NCBI RefSeq assembly: GCF_018141445.1
Contig: NZ_CP058649.1
Span: 3,925,001 to 3,989,000, forward strand
Length of the DNA: 64,000 nt
Source: Vallitalea pronyensis
Lineage (GTDB): Bacteria; Bacillota; Clostridia; Lachnospirales; Vallitaleaceae
Direction: 5' to 3'
Positions within the stretch are counted from its first letter, which is position 1, and the number at the start of each line of letters is the position of its first letter. Shown piece after piece: positions 27,175 to 37,700 of this stretch. Position numbers and translations under genes: made by a program. Below the pieces are notes generated by a model. The model saw only the letters and a program-made list of their open reading frames with translations. It was not told the DNA's origin and made no database searches.

Positions 27175-27876
27175 ATGACAGATAAATTTCATAAAAAAGG
27201 ATGTAGCTGCCGAAAAGACACAAAGCATCCAAATCCTAAAAAGATAATATTTGAATGTGATAGCGCTCCCCAAGAAGCTGTATTTGAAATATTAGAACCC
27301 GTACAAGTATCTTTTTCCGATCCTACAGACGTTCCAGAAAGTCAAAGAATCGTTGAGAACTTTCCCCTAGGCAATGTTCTCATTGATGCAAGACGATTAG
27401 TAAGACCCTTCGTCTTTATTGAGTTTTCAAGTCAAATCTTTTTCAATGTGCAGACAGAGCCAACAGTTGATTTACCTCAAGCTGCAGGTTTGTTTAGAAT
27501 TAGATTGAAATTTATATTGACTCGAAAGTGTGACAATGGACCAGAAGAAACCGTACGCACATGGGAATATGAAAAGAGTTTTAGATTACTTGATGGTATA
27601 TCCAATATTGTAAATGAAAGAACCATTTCAGTGCCATTTTCAGTTGTACACTGCGAATCCCTAATTCGTTGCGACTGCGATTGTTGTGAATATGCTGTAA
27701 CCGTTACTGCTACTTCAACCTCTGAACCGCTGTTTGAACAAGTAGCGGATGATGAATTTAATCTTTTTACAACCTCAGATTTTATAAATGTTGAAGAAGC
27801 GAGGGTTACAAAAGCTAGTATGAGCGGATTTGCTCTGCAAGAATGTACGGATTGTTGTACAGTAAAAAAATGCTAA
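27175..27876 (+). CDS. DUF4489-like Cys-rich protein, paralog 3 (long form)
   Basis: 233 aa, longer than its two neighbours, with insertions near 45-60 and 190-215. The core is retained: KKIIFECDS, NVLIDARRLVRPFVFIEFSS, VPFSVVHCESLIRCDCDCCEY and MSGFALQ. A Cys-rich tail (ECTDCCTVKKC) is unique to this copy. AGGAGG precedes the ATG. Last gene of the triplet, followed by a strong terminator. Confidence 0.72.
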   Translation: MTDKFHKKGCSCRKDTKHPNPKKIIFECDSAPQEAVFEILEPVQVSFSDPTDVPESQRIVENFPLGNVLIDARRLVRPFVFIEFSSQIFFNVQTEPTVDLPQAAGLFRIRLKFILTRKCDNGPEETVRTWEYEKSFRLLDGISNIVNERTISVPFSVVHCESLIRCDCDCCEYAVTVTATSTSEPLFEQVADDEFNLFTTSDFINVEEARVTKASMSGFALQECTDCCTVKKC

Positions 27877-27903
27877 CCATTAAATATAATTGGCAACATA
27901 TTT

Positions 27904-27930
27904 AACCCCTTCTATGATTTAGAAGGGGTT
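27904..27930. terminator. Terminator between DUF4489 paralog 3 and the SBBP gene
   Basis: A perfect 10-bp stem (AACCCCTTCT/AGAAGGGGTT) with a 7-base loop lies between two convergent genes; T-rich sequence is modest on both sides, so it may act in both directions. Confidence 0.7.
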
Positions 27931-27953
27931 ATTTAGCGTAATCAATGTCTCAT

Positions 27954-30155
27954 TTATGGTGTAGCATCAGGCGTTATCTTAGCTACAAAAGTATCAAACA
28001 AGATATTATTTCCCTTGAAATCCACATCAAAAGCTCCTAATGTAATGGGGAAATTCGAAGAATTCGTATAGCCTATTACATAAGCATTACCTTCTTCATC
28101 AATAGCTATATCCCGTGCTATATCATCTTCACTTCCTCCAAGGAAGGTAGAGTAAAGGAGAATAGAACCATCGGGATTTAGCTTTGCTACAAAAACATCT
28201 TTAGTTTCTGAATCAGCTGCTCCTTGGTAATCTTCCTGAAAAGCTCCTGATGTAACAGGAAAATCCGGAGAATCACTAAATCCTGCCACATAGGCGTTAC
28301 CCATATCATCCACAGCAATACCTTGAACTTCATTATCGCCATCGTTACCATTTAAAAATGTTGAGTAAATTAGGGCAGTGCCATCTGGATTTAGTTTTGT
28401 AACAAATCCAGCATCCCCATCGGCTCTAAAATCTTCTTGAAAAGCTCCTCGTGTAACAGGAAAATCTGAGGATGTGGTTTCTCCTCCAACATAGGCATTG
28501 CCCATTTTATCTACTACAATCCTATTGGCTTGATCATCACCATTGCCACCTAAAAAAGTGGAATACACGATCTTGGAGCCATCTGGGTTTAACTTTGTAA
28601 TGAATACGGTGTCAGCACTGGTAGTTGCACTATGAAAATTTTCTTGAAAAGCACCTAGTGTTGTTGGAAAATCTGGCGAATTCGTTTCACCAGTCACATA
28701 GGCATTACCCATATGATCGACGGCTATACCATGACCTTCATCATCATCACTTCCGCCTAAGAAGGTAGAATACACAAGGTTAGAGCCATCAGGGTTTAGT
28801 TTTGCTACAAATACAACGTCACTAAAGCTTTGTTGAAGTTCTATGTCGCCATTTTGTTCAGGCAAATCATCTTCAAGAATACTTAAAAATTTCTGTTGGA
28901 AAGCCCCCTGCGTTGTTGGAAAATCAGACGAATTAGTCTCTCCTACCACATAGGCATTACCTTTATTATCCACAGCAATATCGGTTCCTTCATCATCATC
29001 ACTACCACCTAAGAAAGTGGAGTAAATAAGTGATGTACCGTCGGGATTTAGTTTTGCTATAAAAGCTGATGAATCATCTAAGCCAGGAAAATCTTCTTGG
29101 AAAGCACCTAGTGTAGTTGGGAAATCTGGCGAATTCGTTTCACCTATCACATAAGCATTACCCATGCTATCGATTGCAATACTTCTAGCCTCATCAATAT
29201 CACTCCCACCAATGAAGGTAGAATATATAAGTCCAGAGCCATCTGACCATAATTTGGTTATATAGGCTGATGTATTATTGGTATCAAGACTAGGGAAGTT
29301 TTCTTCAAAAGCACCTAATGTTATGGGAAATGTTGGTGAAACCGTCCCTCCAGCTACATAAACATCACCTTTTCTATCGACTTCAATCCCAAGCTTATTC
29401 GACTCATTCGTACCAGCATCAACTACCAAAGCACCTAAGAAAGTAGAGAATACAAGTCCAGGATCTATGACAAGCGTATCGTCTTCATTGTAATTACTAA
29501 CTTCAAATCTAAAATAATCATCAATGTTTTCTTGTTCTATGATTTCAAAACAACTCTCTATATCTATTATTTCTCCATGAATCTCTTGATAACTTATAGG
29601 GCACTCATCTATTAGTATACCCAGATCATGATGAACTTGTAGATTACCTCTATCATCTAGAGATATGCCCTTTGAACCTTTATAGGCAAGCTTAATATCT
29701 TCAACAGCAGCACCAGGGTGTAGGACAAAATTATATTTTAGTGTATGGTTCTTGCCATAAAATACCAGATCTATCCCCTTCCATAATTCTTTATAGATAA
29801 TTTTTTCGTAAGTTGGAAGGTTGGTCATCCATTCTGATTCATTTTTACCCCTAAAATAGTTAACCTTACCAGCTGCTTGATCCAAACCATATATCTCCAC
29901 ATCTGGATTACTATCTATAAATCTTAGTGCTAATGCTATGCCATTGATTGTAGTATTAGACTCCGTCGTGTTCTGGGATGTAAAGCTTAGCACCGCTTCT
30001 TCAGGAGTAAAGTAAAACCCATAACCTGCCCCATTAACATAAAATTTAGCTTTTGTATCCACTTGCCCTTTATTAGGTATAAAGGTTAGTGGAATTGTTA
30101 TATAACTTTTATGAATAGTGTCCTTGAGACTGTCTGTCTTCATACTAATTGGCAC
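27954..30155 (-). CDS. SBBP beta-propeller repeat protein
   Basis: 733 aa. An N-terminal domain (about 1-235, IPNKGQVDTKAKFYVNG and LVFYGKNHTLKYNFVLHPGA) typical of SBBP-repeat proteins precedes seven tandem repeats, each like GNAYVxGETNSPDFPTTLGA followed by FVAKLNPDGSxLVYSTFLGG. Seven repeats fit a seven-bladed propeller. No signal peptide is visible, which is odd because many relatives are surface proteins. GTG start with GGAGG 11 bases upstream; a later ATG is too far from it. Function unknown; probably a binding protein. Confidence 0.82.
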   Translation of the reverse strand: MPISMKTDSLKDTIHKSYITIPLTFIPNKGQVDTKAKFYVNGAGYGFYFTPEEAVLSFTSQNTTESNTTINGIALALRFIDSNPDVEIYGLDQAAGKVNYFRGKNESEWMTNLPTYEKIIYKELWKGIDLVFYGKNHTLKYNFVLHPGAAVEDIKLAYKGSKGISLDDRGNLQVHHDLGILIDECPISYQEIHGEIIDIESCFEIIEQENIDDYFRFEVSNYNEDDTLVIDPGLVFSTFLGALVVDAGTNESNKLGIEVDRKGDVYVAGGTVSPTFPITLGAFEENFPSLDTNNTSAYITKLWSDGSGLIYSTFIGGSDIDEARSIAIDSMGNAYVIGETNSPDFPTTLGAFQEDFPGLDDSSAFIAKLNPDGTSLIYSTFLGGSDDDEGTDIAVDNKGNAYVVGETNSSDFPTTQGAFQQKFLSILEDDLPEQNGDIELQQSFSDVVFVAKLNPDGSNLVYSTFLGGSDDDEGHGIAVDHMGNAYVTGETNSPDFPTTLGAFQENFHSATTSADTVFITKLNPDGSKIVYSTFLGGNGDDQANRIVVDKMGNAYVGGETTSSDFPVTRGAFQEDFRADGDAGFVTKLNPDGTALIYSTFLNGNDGDNEVQGIAVDDMGNAYVAGFSDSPDFPVTSGAFQEDYQGAADSETKDVFVAKLNPDGSILLYSTFLGGSEDDIARDIAIDEEGNAYVIGYTNSSNFPITLGAFDVDFKGNNILFDTFVAKITPDATP

Positions 30156-30295
30156 TATTTATTCCACCTCCATGATTTTCTATCCTATCTATAAATATAA
30201 TATTCAAGTTTATCTATTTTTGATAGTTTATAACTCTTATTATTGAAGTTTATATTTGTCTGTAATGAAAATGACTTTAACGTCTACATTAAATT

Positions 30296-30337
30296 AGGGC
30301 TAAACATATAAGCAACCTCTGTTAACTGTTTAGCCCT
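30296..30337. repeat. Imperfect palindrome at the distal end of the IS200-type relic
   Basis: AGGGCTAAACA and TGTTTAGCCCT form an 11-bp stem around a 20-base loop. A third partial copy (TAGGGCTAAA) lies at 30423-30432, next to the transposase relic. This fits an IS200/IS605 right-end hairpin, though it could also be an old terminator. Confidence 0.45.
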
Positions 30338-30430
30338 ACTATCGTCATCTATTATTAAACTCCTTATTCAACTTACTCAGAGCCTTTTTCTCTATCCTCG
30401 AAACATACCCTAACTGTCAAGGTAGGGCTA

Positions 30431-30700
30431 AAAAAGGATGCTTGTCAAATATCATTAAAGTACTCTTTCCTTATATATATCCTACAAATTCTGATAAACT
30501 ATTTATTTTGTCATTATACTTACGCATAAATTTACATGCTCTTGGCATATCGCTCCTTCAATTATTTCAACTCGTTTATAGGTTCTCATAATCTTTTAAG
30601 TATCTCCCTCACAGCTGCTTTTATTTGTCCATATAAAACTTTAGTCTATACTTTGGTATAAATACAATGTGATATTGCATTTCATCTAGTATGTGATAAA
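30431..30700 (-). pseudogene. tnpA: IS200/IS605 TnpA transposase relic
   Basis: Fragments in two frames match the Y1 transposase TnpA: MQYHIVFIPKYRLK, then after a frameshift VLYGQIKAAVREILK, then RVEIIEGAICQEHVNL (the conserved DHVH motif is degraded to QEHV) and GKSTLMIFDKHPF. Several frameshifts and stops make it non-functional. It lies between two hairpins (30296-30337 and 30755-30782), as expected for an IS200-type element of about 500 bases. The rest of the 30156-30828 gap shows no gene. Confidence 0.72.
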
Positions 30701-30754
30701 CTTGATTTTATCATAGGAGGCTTATTAATAGCATACGTAACACTACTATTTACT

Positions 30755-30782
30755 CTAATCTCCACCATAGCTGGGAGATTAG
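30755..30782. repeat. Hairpin at the proximal end of the IS200-type relic
   Basis: CTAATCTCC and GGGAGATTAG pair around a 9-base loop, about 55-80 bases before the transposase relic. The position fits the left-end hairpin of an IS200/IS605 element. Confidence 0.45.
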
Positions 30783-30828
30783 TATTTCATTTATTTAATA
30801 AGTTTTATAACTTCATTAATACCCTTCC

Positions 30829-31533
30829 TTATTTAGACACTTCTTTTTTGTTCATTAGATATTGGTACACATGGTAGAAATCTAAAACTTCTACTTTGTT
30901 AAACTTATCTCTTCTCTTAGAACAGACAGAAATAATAAAATAAGGAAATCGTTTGTATGTAGCTAAATAAAATTCATGATCCTCATTATTGCATTCGACT
31001 TCATATATTTCTTCTCTTGTTTTCTTCACACTAAATGAATCTAAGGGCAAGAACAATCCTTTACCTACTGCTTTTATATAACTTTCCTTAAGTGTCCAAA
31101 TAGTATAAAATCTTTCAAGCCTTTCATTAATATTACTTTCAGCGAGAAATTTTTGTTCGCTCTTAGAAAAAAATCTATCTACAATTCTTAAGTCAATTGG
31201 TTTAATCCTCTCAATATCGATTCCAATTGGTTGATCATTAATTACACATACAACCCATCTATCCGAATGCGATATGCTATATTGAAATCTAAATCTGCTA
31301 TCTATAAAAGGTTTTCCATATTCATTGCTACAGATATTCGGTATACTCTCATTGTTTAGACAGATTTTATTAATCAGATAGCATTCTATTAATCTTCCAA
31401 ACAAAAACCTATATTGATCTTCCTTGTGAATATACCTTCTTGATTTAATGATTATTTTTTTACCTAAAAGAATCTCTATTTTCCTAATTACATTCTGATT
31501 AACTGATGAAATATTGATTGCAAATAACTTAAT
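30829..31533 (-). CDS. 4'-phosphopantetheinyl transferase, Sfp type (second copy, ATT start)
   Basis: 234 aa if started at ATT (31533). IGIDIERI and WTLKESYIKAVG are the Mg2+/CoA motifs. Family similarity extends upstream of the first ordinary start (TTG at 31404): KSRRYIHKEDQYRFLFGRL matches the Sfp region before the GID motif. The open frame continues to a TAG at 31554 and contains no ATG, GTG or TTG in the extension, but ATT at 31533 has AAAGGAG 8 bases upstream. A TTG start would give a truncated 191-aa enzyme. It is the last gene of the NRPS locus and probably activates its carrier domains. Confidence 0.85.
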   Translation of the reverse strand: MKLFAINISSVNQNVIRKIEILLGKKIIIKSRRYIHKEDQYRFLFGRLIECYLINKICLNNESIPNICSNEYGKPFIDSRFRFQYSISHSDRWVVCVINDQPIGIDIERIKPIDLRIVDRFFSKSEQKFLAESNINERLERFYTIWTLKESYIKAVGKGLFLPLDSFSVKKTREEIYEVECNNEDHEFYLATYKRFPYFIISVCSKRRDKFNKVEVLDFYHVYQYLMNKKEVSK

Positions 31534-31702
31534 AAACTCATCTCCTTTAATCTAATCTACAAAATATAGCTTGAATTTGTGTCAATATAGTAGACACAGG
31601 TCATATCTACGGTCGTACTGATAAAAGATATATAAAATTAATCAAATACTTTAAGCAATAGAAAAATAATCTAAATAAAAGTTTAACATGTCCAGTATTC
31701 TA

Positions 31703-34700
31703 TTATAGCAATTCAATATACTTAATTTTGATATGGATATTCTTCAATACTTGCTGCATAATTTCTCTTAAGTTCATTGCCATTTGTTCAATAGTTTCTT
31801 TTTTAAATATATCTATACAATAGTTTAAATCAATATGTATATCATTTTTATACTCTTTTACTACAATAGTTATATCAAATTTTGTAGCTTTCATATTAAT
31901 TTTGTACTCCTTACAGTCCAAATTTTCAATATGATAATCCTTTTCAGCTACACTTAAATAACTAAACATAACGTTAAATACGGGGGTTCTGCTAAAATCC
32001 ATTTCAATACTCAATTCTTCCACAAGTGTTTCAAATTGATAATTTTGATTATCAAGAGCTTGTAATGTATTGTCTCTAACTTCTTGTAAGAACTCTGAAA
32101 AATTCTTCTCGGCATTAGGTCTATTTCTTATTGCAAGTGTATTTACAAACATACCTATGATATGATGAAAGTCTGGATGAGTCCTTCCTGTGGCAGGGCT
32201 TCCAATGATTATATCTTCTTGTCCACTATATTTTGTTAACAAAATATTCACCCCTGCGAGTAGTATCATATAGATAGTTGCCCCTGCTTCTTTAGCAATC
32301 TCCCTTATCTCAGCTGTAATTTCTTGACTCAGTTGTAATTCGACTATATCCCCTCGAAAACTCTGGTCTGTAGGTCTTTCATAATCAGAAGGTAAGTCAA
32401 GTATTGGTATATCTCCACTGAACTGAGTTAGCCAGAACGCCCTTTGTTTTTTTAGAATATCTGAATCTACAAGCTTTTCCTGCCACCCAATATAATCTTT
32501 ATATTTTATCCTTTCAACAGGCAAACTGCCACCTTGATAGAGAATCTTAAATTCCTTCAATAATATTTCCTGGGATATTCCATCAAAGATGATATGATGA
32601 ACATCCACAATAAGTAGTTCTTTTTCTTCTGCTACCTTGACTAATCCAATGCGTATAAGTGGTGCAGTATTCAGGTCAAAAGGTCTAATAAAATCCTCTA
32701 TAACTCTCTCTCTAGATATACTATTTTGATTCATTAAATCAAACTGCTCGATCATAAAGTCTACGGTTTCATTAAATTTCTGCATAATATGACCATCTAC
32801 GAAGTCAAAAGAGGCTCGTAAACAATCATGACGTTTTATTAATTCTAGAAATACACTTTTAACCTTTTTATAATCTACATACCCATCTAGCATTAAACCG
32901 AAAGGTACGTTATACCCTGTTGAATTTTCTCCTAAGAAATAGTTTGCAGTAAATATTCTTTTTTGGGCGGAGCTCAATTCATAGTATTCTCTTTCTTCTA
33001 CTATCTCAATTGGTATATACTTCTTTTTCTCTTGCTCTTTTAAATAATGAACAAGTTCTATTATAGTAGATTTCTTAAATACATCATTAAGAGATATCTC
33101 TACGTCAAATTCCTTTTGTATGCTTGATATTAAGTGAACAGCTTTTAATGAATGTCCCCCAATATTAAAAAAATCATCATAGATACTAATTCTGCTAACC
33201 CCAAGTATACCTTCCCATAATTCTAACATCTTCTTTTCATCTATGTTCCTAGGTTCTATATAATCTATTCCACTTGATAATTGATTCATTTCTTGTGGTA
33301 ACTTTTTTACATCTACTTTACCATTAGGAGAGAGTGGCATCTTGTCAAGCTGTATAAAATATGACGGTATCATATAGTTAGGTAGTGTCTTACTTAAATA
33401 CTCTCTTAATTGTATAGTGCTTAATTCTTGTTGAGCCGTGAAATATGCCACAAGATATTTATTATCATTGTTATCATCTCTAGCAACAATAATTACCTGA
33501 TTGATAGAATCATGCTCTAATAATTGTGATTCGATTTCACCGATTTCAATTCTATATCCTCTTATTTTAACTTGATAATCTATCCTTCCTAAAAATTCAA
33601 TATTACCATCTGAAAGTCTTTTTACTAAATCTCCGGTCTTATATATTTTTTGTCCAGGACAAAATGGATTCTCTACAAAATTTATCTCGGTTAATTCTGT
33701 CCTATTTAAATAACCACTTGCAACACCTACCCCGCCTATACATAGTTCTCCTGGAATTCCTATAGGTTGCAAAGAATTATCTTTGCCCATTATATAGATT
33801 TTTACATTGTTAATTGGCTTACCAATAGGTATGCTATTCATTTCCCTCAAGTTACACTTATCTACTCTATAGATTGATGATATATCTGTACATTCAGTAG
33901 GACCATATAGATTGAATAATGTACAATTACAATTAGGGTTATTAAGCCATCCTTTTAACTTTGATATTATCATCTCTTCTCCACCTAATAAGAGATATTC
34001 CAAGCTTACCAAATCGGCATATCCATTAATACTTGCTAAGTCTAATATAGGATAGAAAGCGTTAGGAACGCAGTTAATCATTGTAACACATTTATTTTTT
34101 ATCATCTGTAACATCGTATTAGGATCGTAATAATCAGAAGGCGGCAATATCACACTCCCACCTGAAATCAATGGTCCAAGTATATTCTTAACTGAGGCAT
34201 CAAATGATATTGAAACTAATAGCATATTCTTAGTAGCACTTCTCATTTCATACTCTTGAGTATACCAATAACATAAGTTAGTAAGTGACTTATGACTTAC
34301 CATGACTCCTTTTGATTTCCCTGTAGACCCTGAGGTATATATGATATACGATAGATCATTTGGTTTATTAATACTATTCAGATTAGATTTATTTCCCACA
34401 TACAATTCTTCATCCTCAATATTGATAATATTACCTTGGAAATTCACTTGTTTAACTGATGTCTCTTGAGTTAAGAGAACGCTCGTCTTGCTATCTATTA
34501 ATACACTCTCTATTCTTTCAGTTGGATACTTAGGATCAATAGGAAGATATATTCCCCCAGACTTTAAGATCGCCATCATTCCAATAACTAGCTCTATTGA
34601 GTTCTCCACTAATACCCCAACAATGCTTTCGTTAGTTAGTCCTTTTCCTCTTAATAATTCTGCAAGACTATTAGCTTTTTCATTTAGTTCATTATAAGTT

Positions 34701-37700
34701 AAACATTCATCCTTATACTCTATTGCAACATTATTAGGTGTTTTTTGAACTTGCTCTTCAAATAACTGGTGAACCATCTTATTCATTGGACACTCTATTT
34801 CAGTGTTATTATATTCATTTATTAGTTTATACCTTTCCTTACATGATAACATATCAATATCTGAGATATGAATATCAGGGGCTTCAAGTACAGAATCTAG
34901 AATATTTGAAAAATGTTCAATCATTGTATTTATGGTATCTTCTCTAAACAGATCAGTACAATATAGAAAATTACAGCATAAGGTTTCTTCTATTTTTTTA
35001 ATTTCTAAAATTAGATCAAATTTCGTTATATTATCCTTAAAATCTAATAGTTCATACTGCAAGCAAGGATCTTCTTCTAATGATATATCCATGTTCTGCA
35101 TGACAAAGAGAACATCAAATATTGGATTTCTACTTATATCTCTTTCTAGATTTAATTTTTCCACGAGAGTTTCAAATTGATAATCTTGGTTTTCAAATGC
35201 ATGTAAACAATTTGTTTTAACTTCTTGTAAAAAAGTTTTAAATGTTAGATCAGATATAGGTTGATTAATCATAATAACCGTATTGACAAACATACCCACG
35301 AGATTATCCAAGTCTCCATGGACTCTTCCCGAAACAGGTGTTCCTAATAATATCTCTTCTTGTCCGCTATACTTTGATAGCAATATATTGAATCCTGCTA
35401 GCATCACCATATATTCTGTAGTTCCTGTTTCTTGGGCAAATCTCTTTATTTTATGATATTTCTCTACATCAAAACAAAACTGAATTCTATCGCCTCTGAA
35501 ACTTTGCTCCGAAGGTCTATGGTAATCTGTGGATAGGTTTAGATATGGAATGTCATCACTTAGCTTGTCTAACCAATATCGTTCTTGTTTTTTTAGTTTT
35601 ACAGAGTTTAACATTGTATTCTGCCAAGCTGTAAAATCTTTATATTGTATTCTTATATCATCTAATGGAATATCTTGATACATTTTTATAAATTCATTCA
35701 ATAAGATATATATTGATATACCATCTATAACAATATGATGGGTAACTATTAACATGATGTGTTTTCTTTCTTCTATTTTCACTAAACACACTCGAATGAT
35801 TGGAGCTTTATTCAAATAAAACGGTTTCTTGAAGCTAGCTATCATACTATCAATATCATTAGAATTCTTTTCTTGATAGACAATATCAAGTATTACATCA
35901 TCATTGATCTTCTGCATGATCTTTCCATTAATATCATGAAATGATGTTCTTAAGCTATCATGTCTCTTAACTAATTTCTCAAGAACAGACTGAACTCTAT
36001 TATATTGTAGCTTCCCTTTGATAACTAGAGGTACAGTTACGTTATAACTCGTTCCAATACTATCGATACTGCTTAATATGTACATTCTTTTTTGTGCTGA
36101 TGATGCATGATAATACTCATTAATTTCCGTTTTACTTATATTTGAGTATGTGCTATACTGCTCACCTATGATATAATGTGCTAATTCTTTAATGGTAGTC
36201 TTCTCAAATATTATTTTTAATGAAATTTCAACGTGTAGCCTTTGATGAATTTGAGTTATAATCTTTGCAGCTGATAGAGAGTAACCTCCCAAACTAAAAA
36301 AGTTATCGTTTACACCTATTTGGGATACGCCTAATACATCCTGCCATATTTCATATATTATTTTTTCTGTTTCATTTTCTGGTTGCTGGCAGATGTTACT
36401 ATCTCTGTGAGGATCTGGCAATCTAGCATAATCTATTTTCCCATTACTTGTTAAAGGAATTCTATCTATCTGCAATATATATGCTGGAACCATATATTTC
36501 GGTAATTTCCCACTTAGATATTTATCTAAGTGATTGATATTAATAACATCTTTCGATACAATATATGCGCAGATAAATCTGTTACTATCATCATTCTCTA
36601 TTACTTTTATCGCTGAAGATATGATGGATTCATAACTCGTTACTTGATTTTCGATTTCGCTTAATTCTATTCGATAACCTCGTAGTTTTATTTGTTGATC
36701 TCTTCTCTCTATAAATTCTATACTGCCATCGGGCAACCACCTACCTATATCTCCAGTTTTATATAATGTAGGTCCACCTTCAAAAAGATTATTGACAAAC
36801 TTCTCTCTTGTAAGCTCTTCATTGTTTACATATCCTCTAGCAACACCTACACCACTAATACATATCTCTCCCGCTACTCCTATTGGCTGAAGTGATGTGT
36901 TTTCCTCATTAGTAATATGTATATATACATTAGGCATTGGGGTTCCGATAGGTAATTTCCTTAATGATCTAACAGTATCCTTTGTCAGAGTAAACGTTGT
37001 TGAGTCAACACAACACTCTGTTGGTCCGTATACATTCGTGACTTTAATTTCTCCAAAAATCTCAAATAATTGTTCTACTGTGTTAATCGCTAATGTTTCA
37101 CCCCCTATAATAAATTGTTTAATGGGTAATCTTTCATTCTTATTTGCAATATATTCAATTAATAATTTTATAAATGTAGGTGTGCCATCAGAGATATTAA
37201 TTTTATTACTCTTATAGAATTCTATAAGTGTATTTGATTGTAATTTATCCTCTTTTGGGATTAAGCATAGGCAATGACCTTGTAATAAGGCACCAAATAT
37301 TTGTTTTACCGAAGCATCAAATATACATGGGGATAAGAGACTTATATTAAGTGGCTTATCATATTCTCTATATATACGTTGGTATAACCCTTCTATGAGG
37401 TTGATTACACTTGTATGTTCAATCATGACACCTTTGGGCTTTCCTGTACTACCTGATGTATATATAATATACGCCAGATCATCTGGTTTGTTTTCATTAG
37501 GTATATTATTTGAATCACCACAAAAAAGCTCTTGGTTATCCAATGAGATAATCTCACCTGAATAGTTCACATTTATTCTTTCTTCTTGTTGTATCAATAT
37601 AATATGGGCATTACTATCCTGTAACATATACTCAATTCTATCTCTTGGATGTTCTGGATCAATAGGCAAATATGCTCCACCAGCTTTTAGTATACTCATT

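Noticed and set aside
28000..29450. Periodic repeats that could suggest a CRISPR or satellite array
   Set aside because: The period is about 180-230 bases, coding, and matches SBBP protein repeats.
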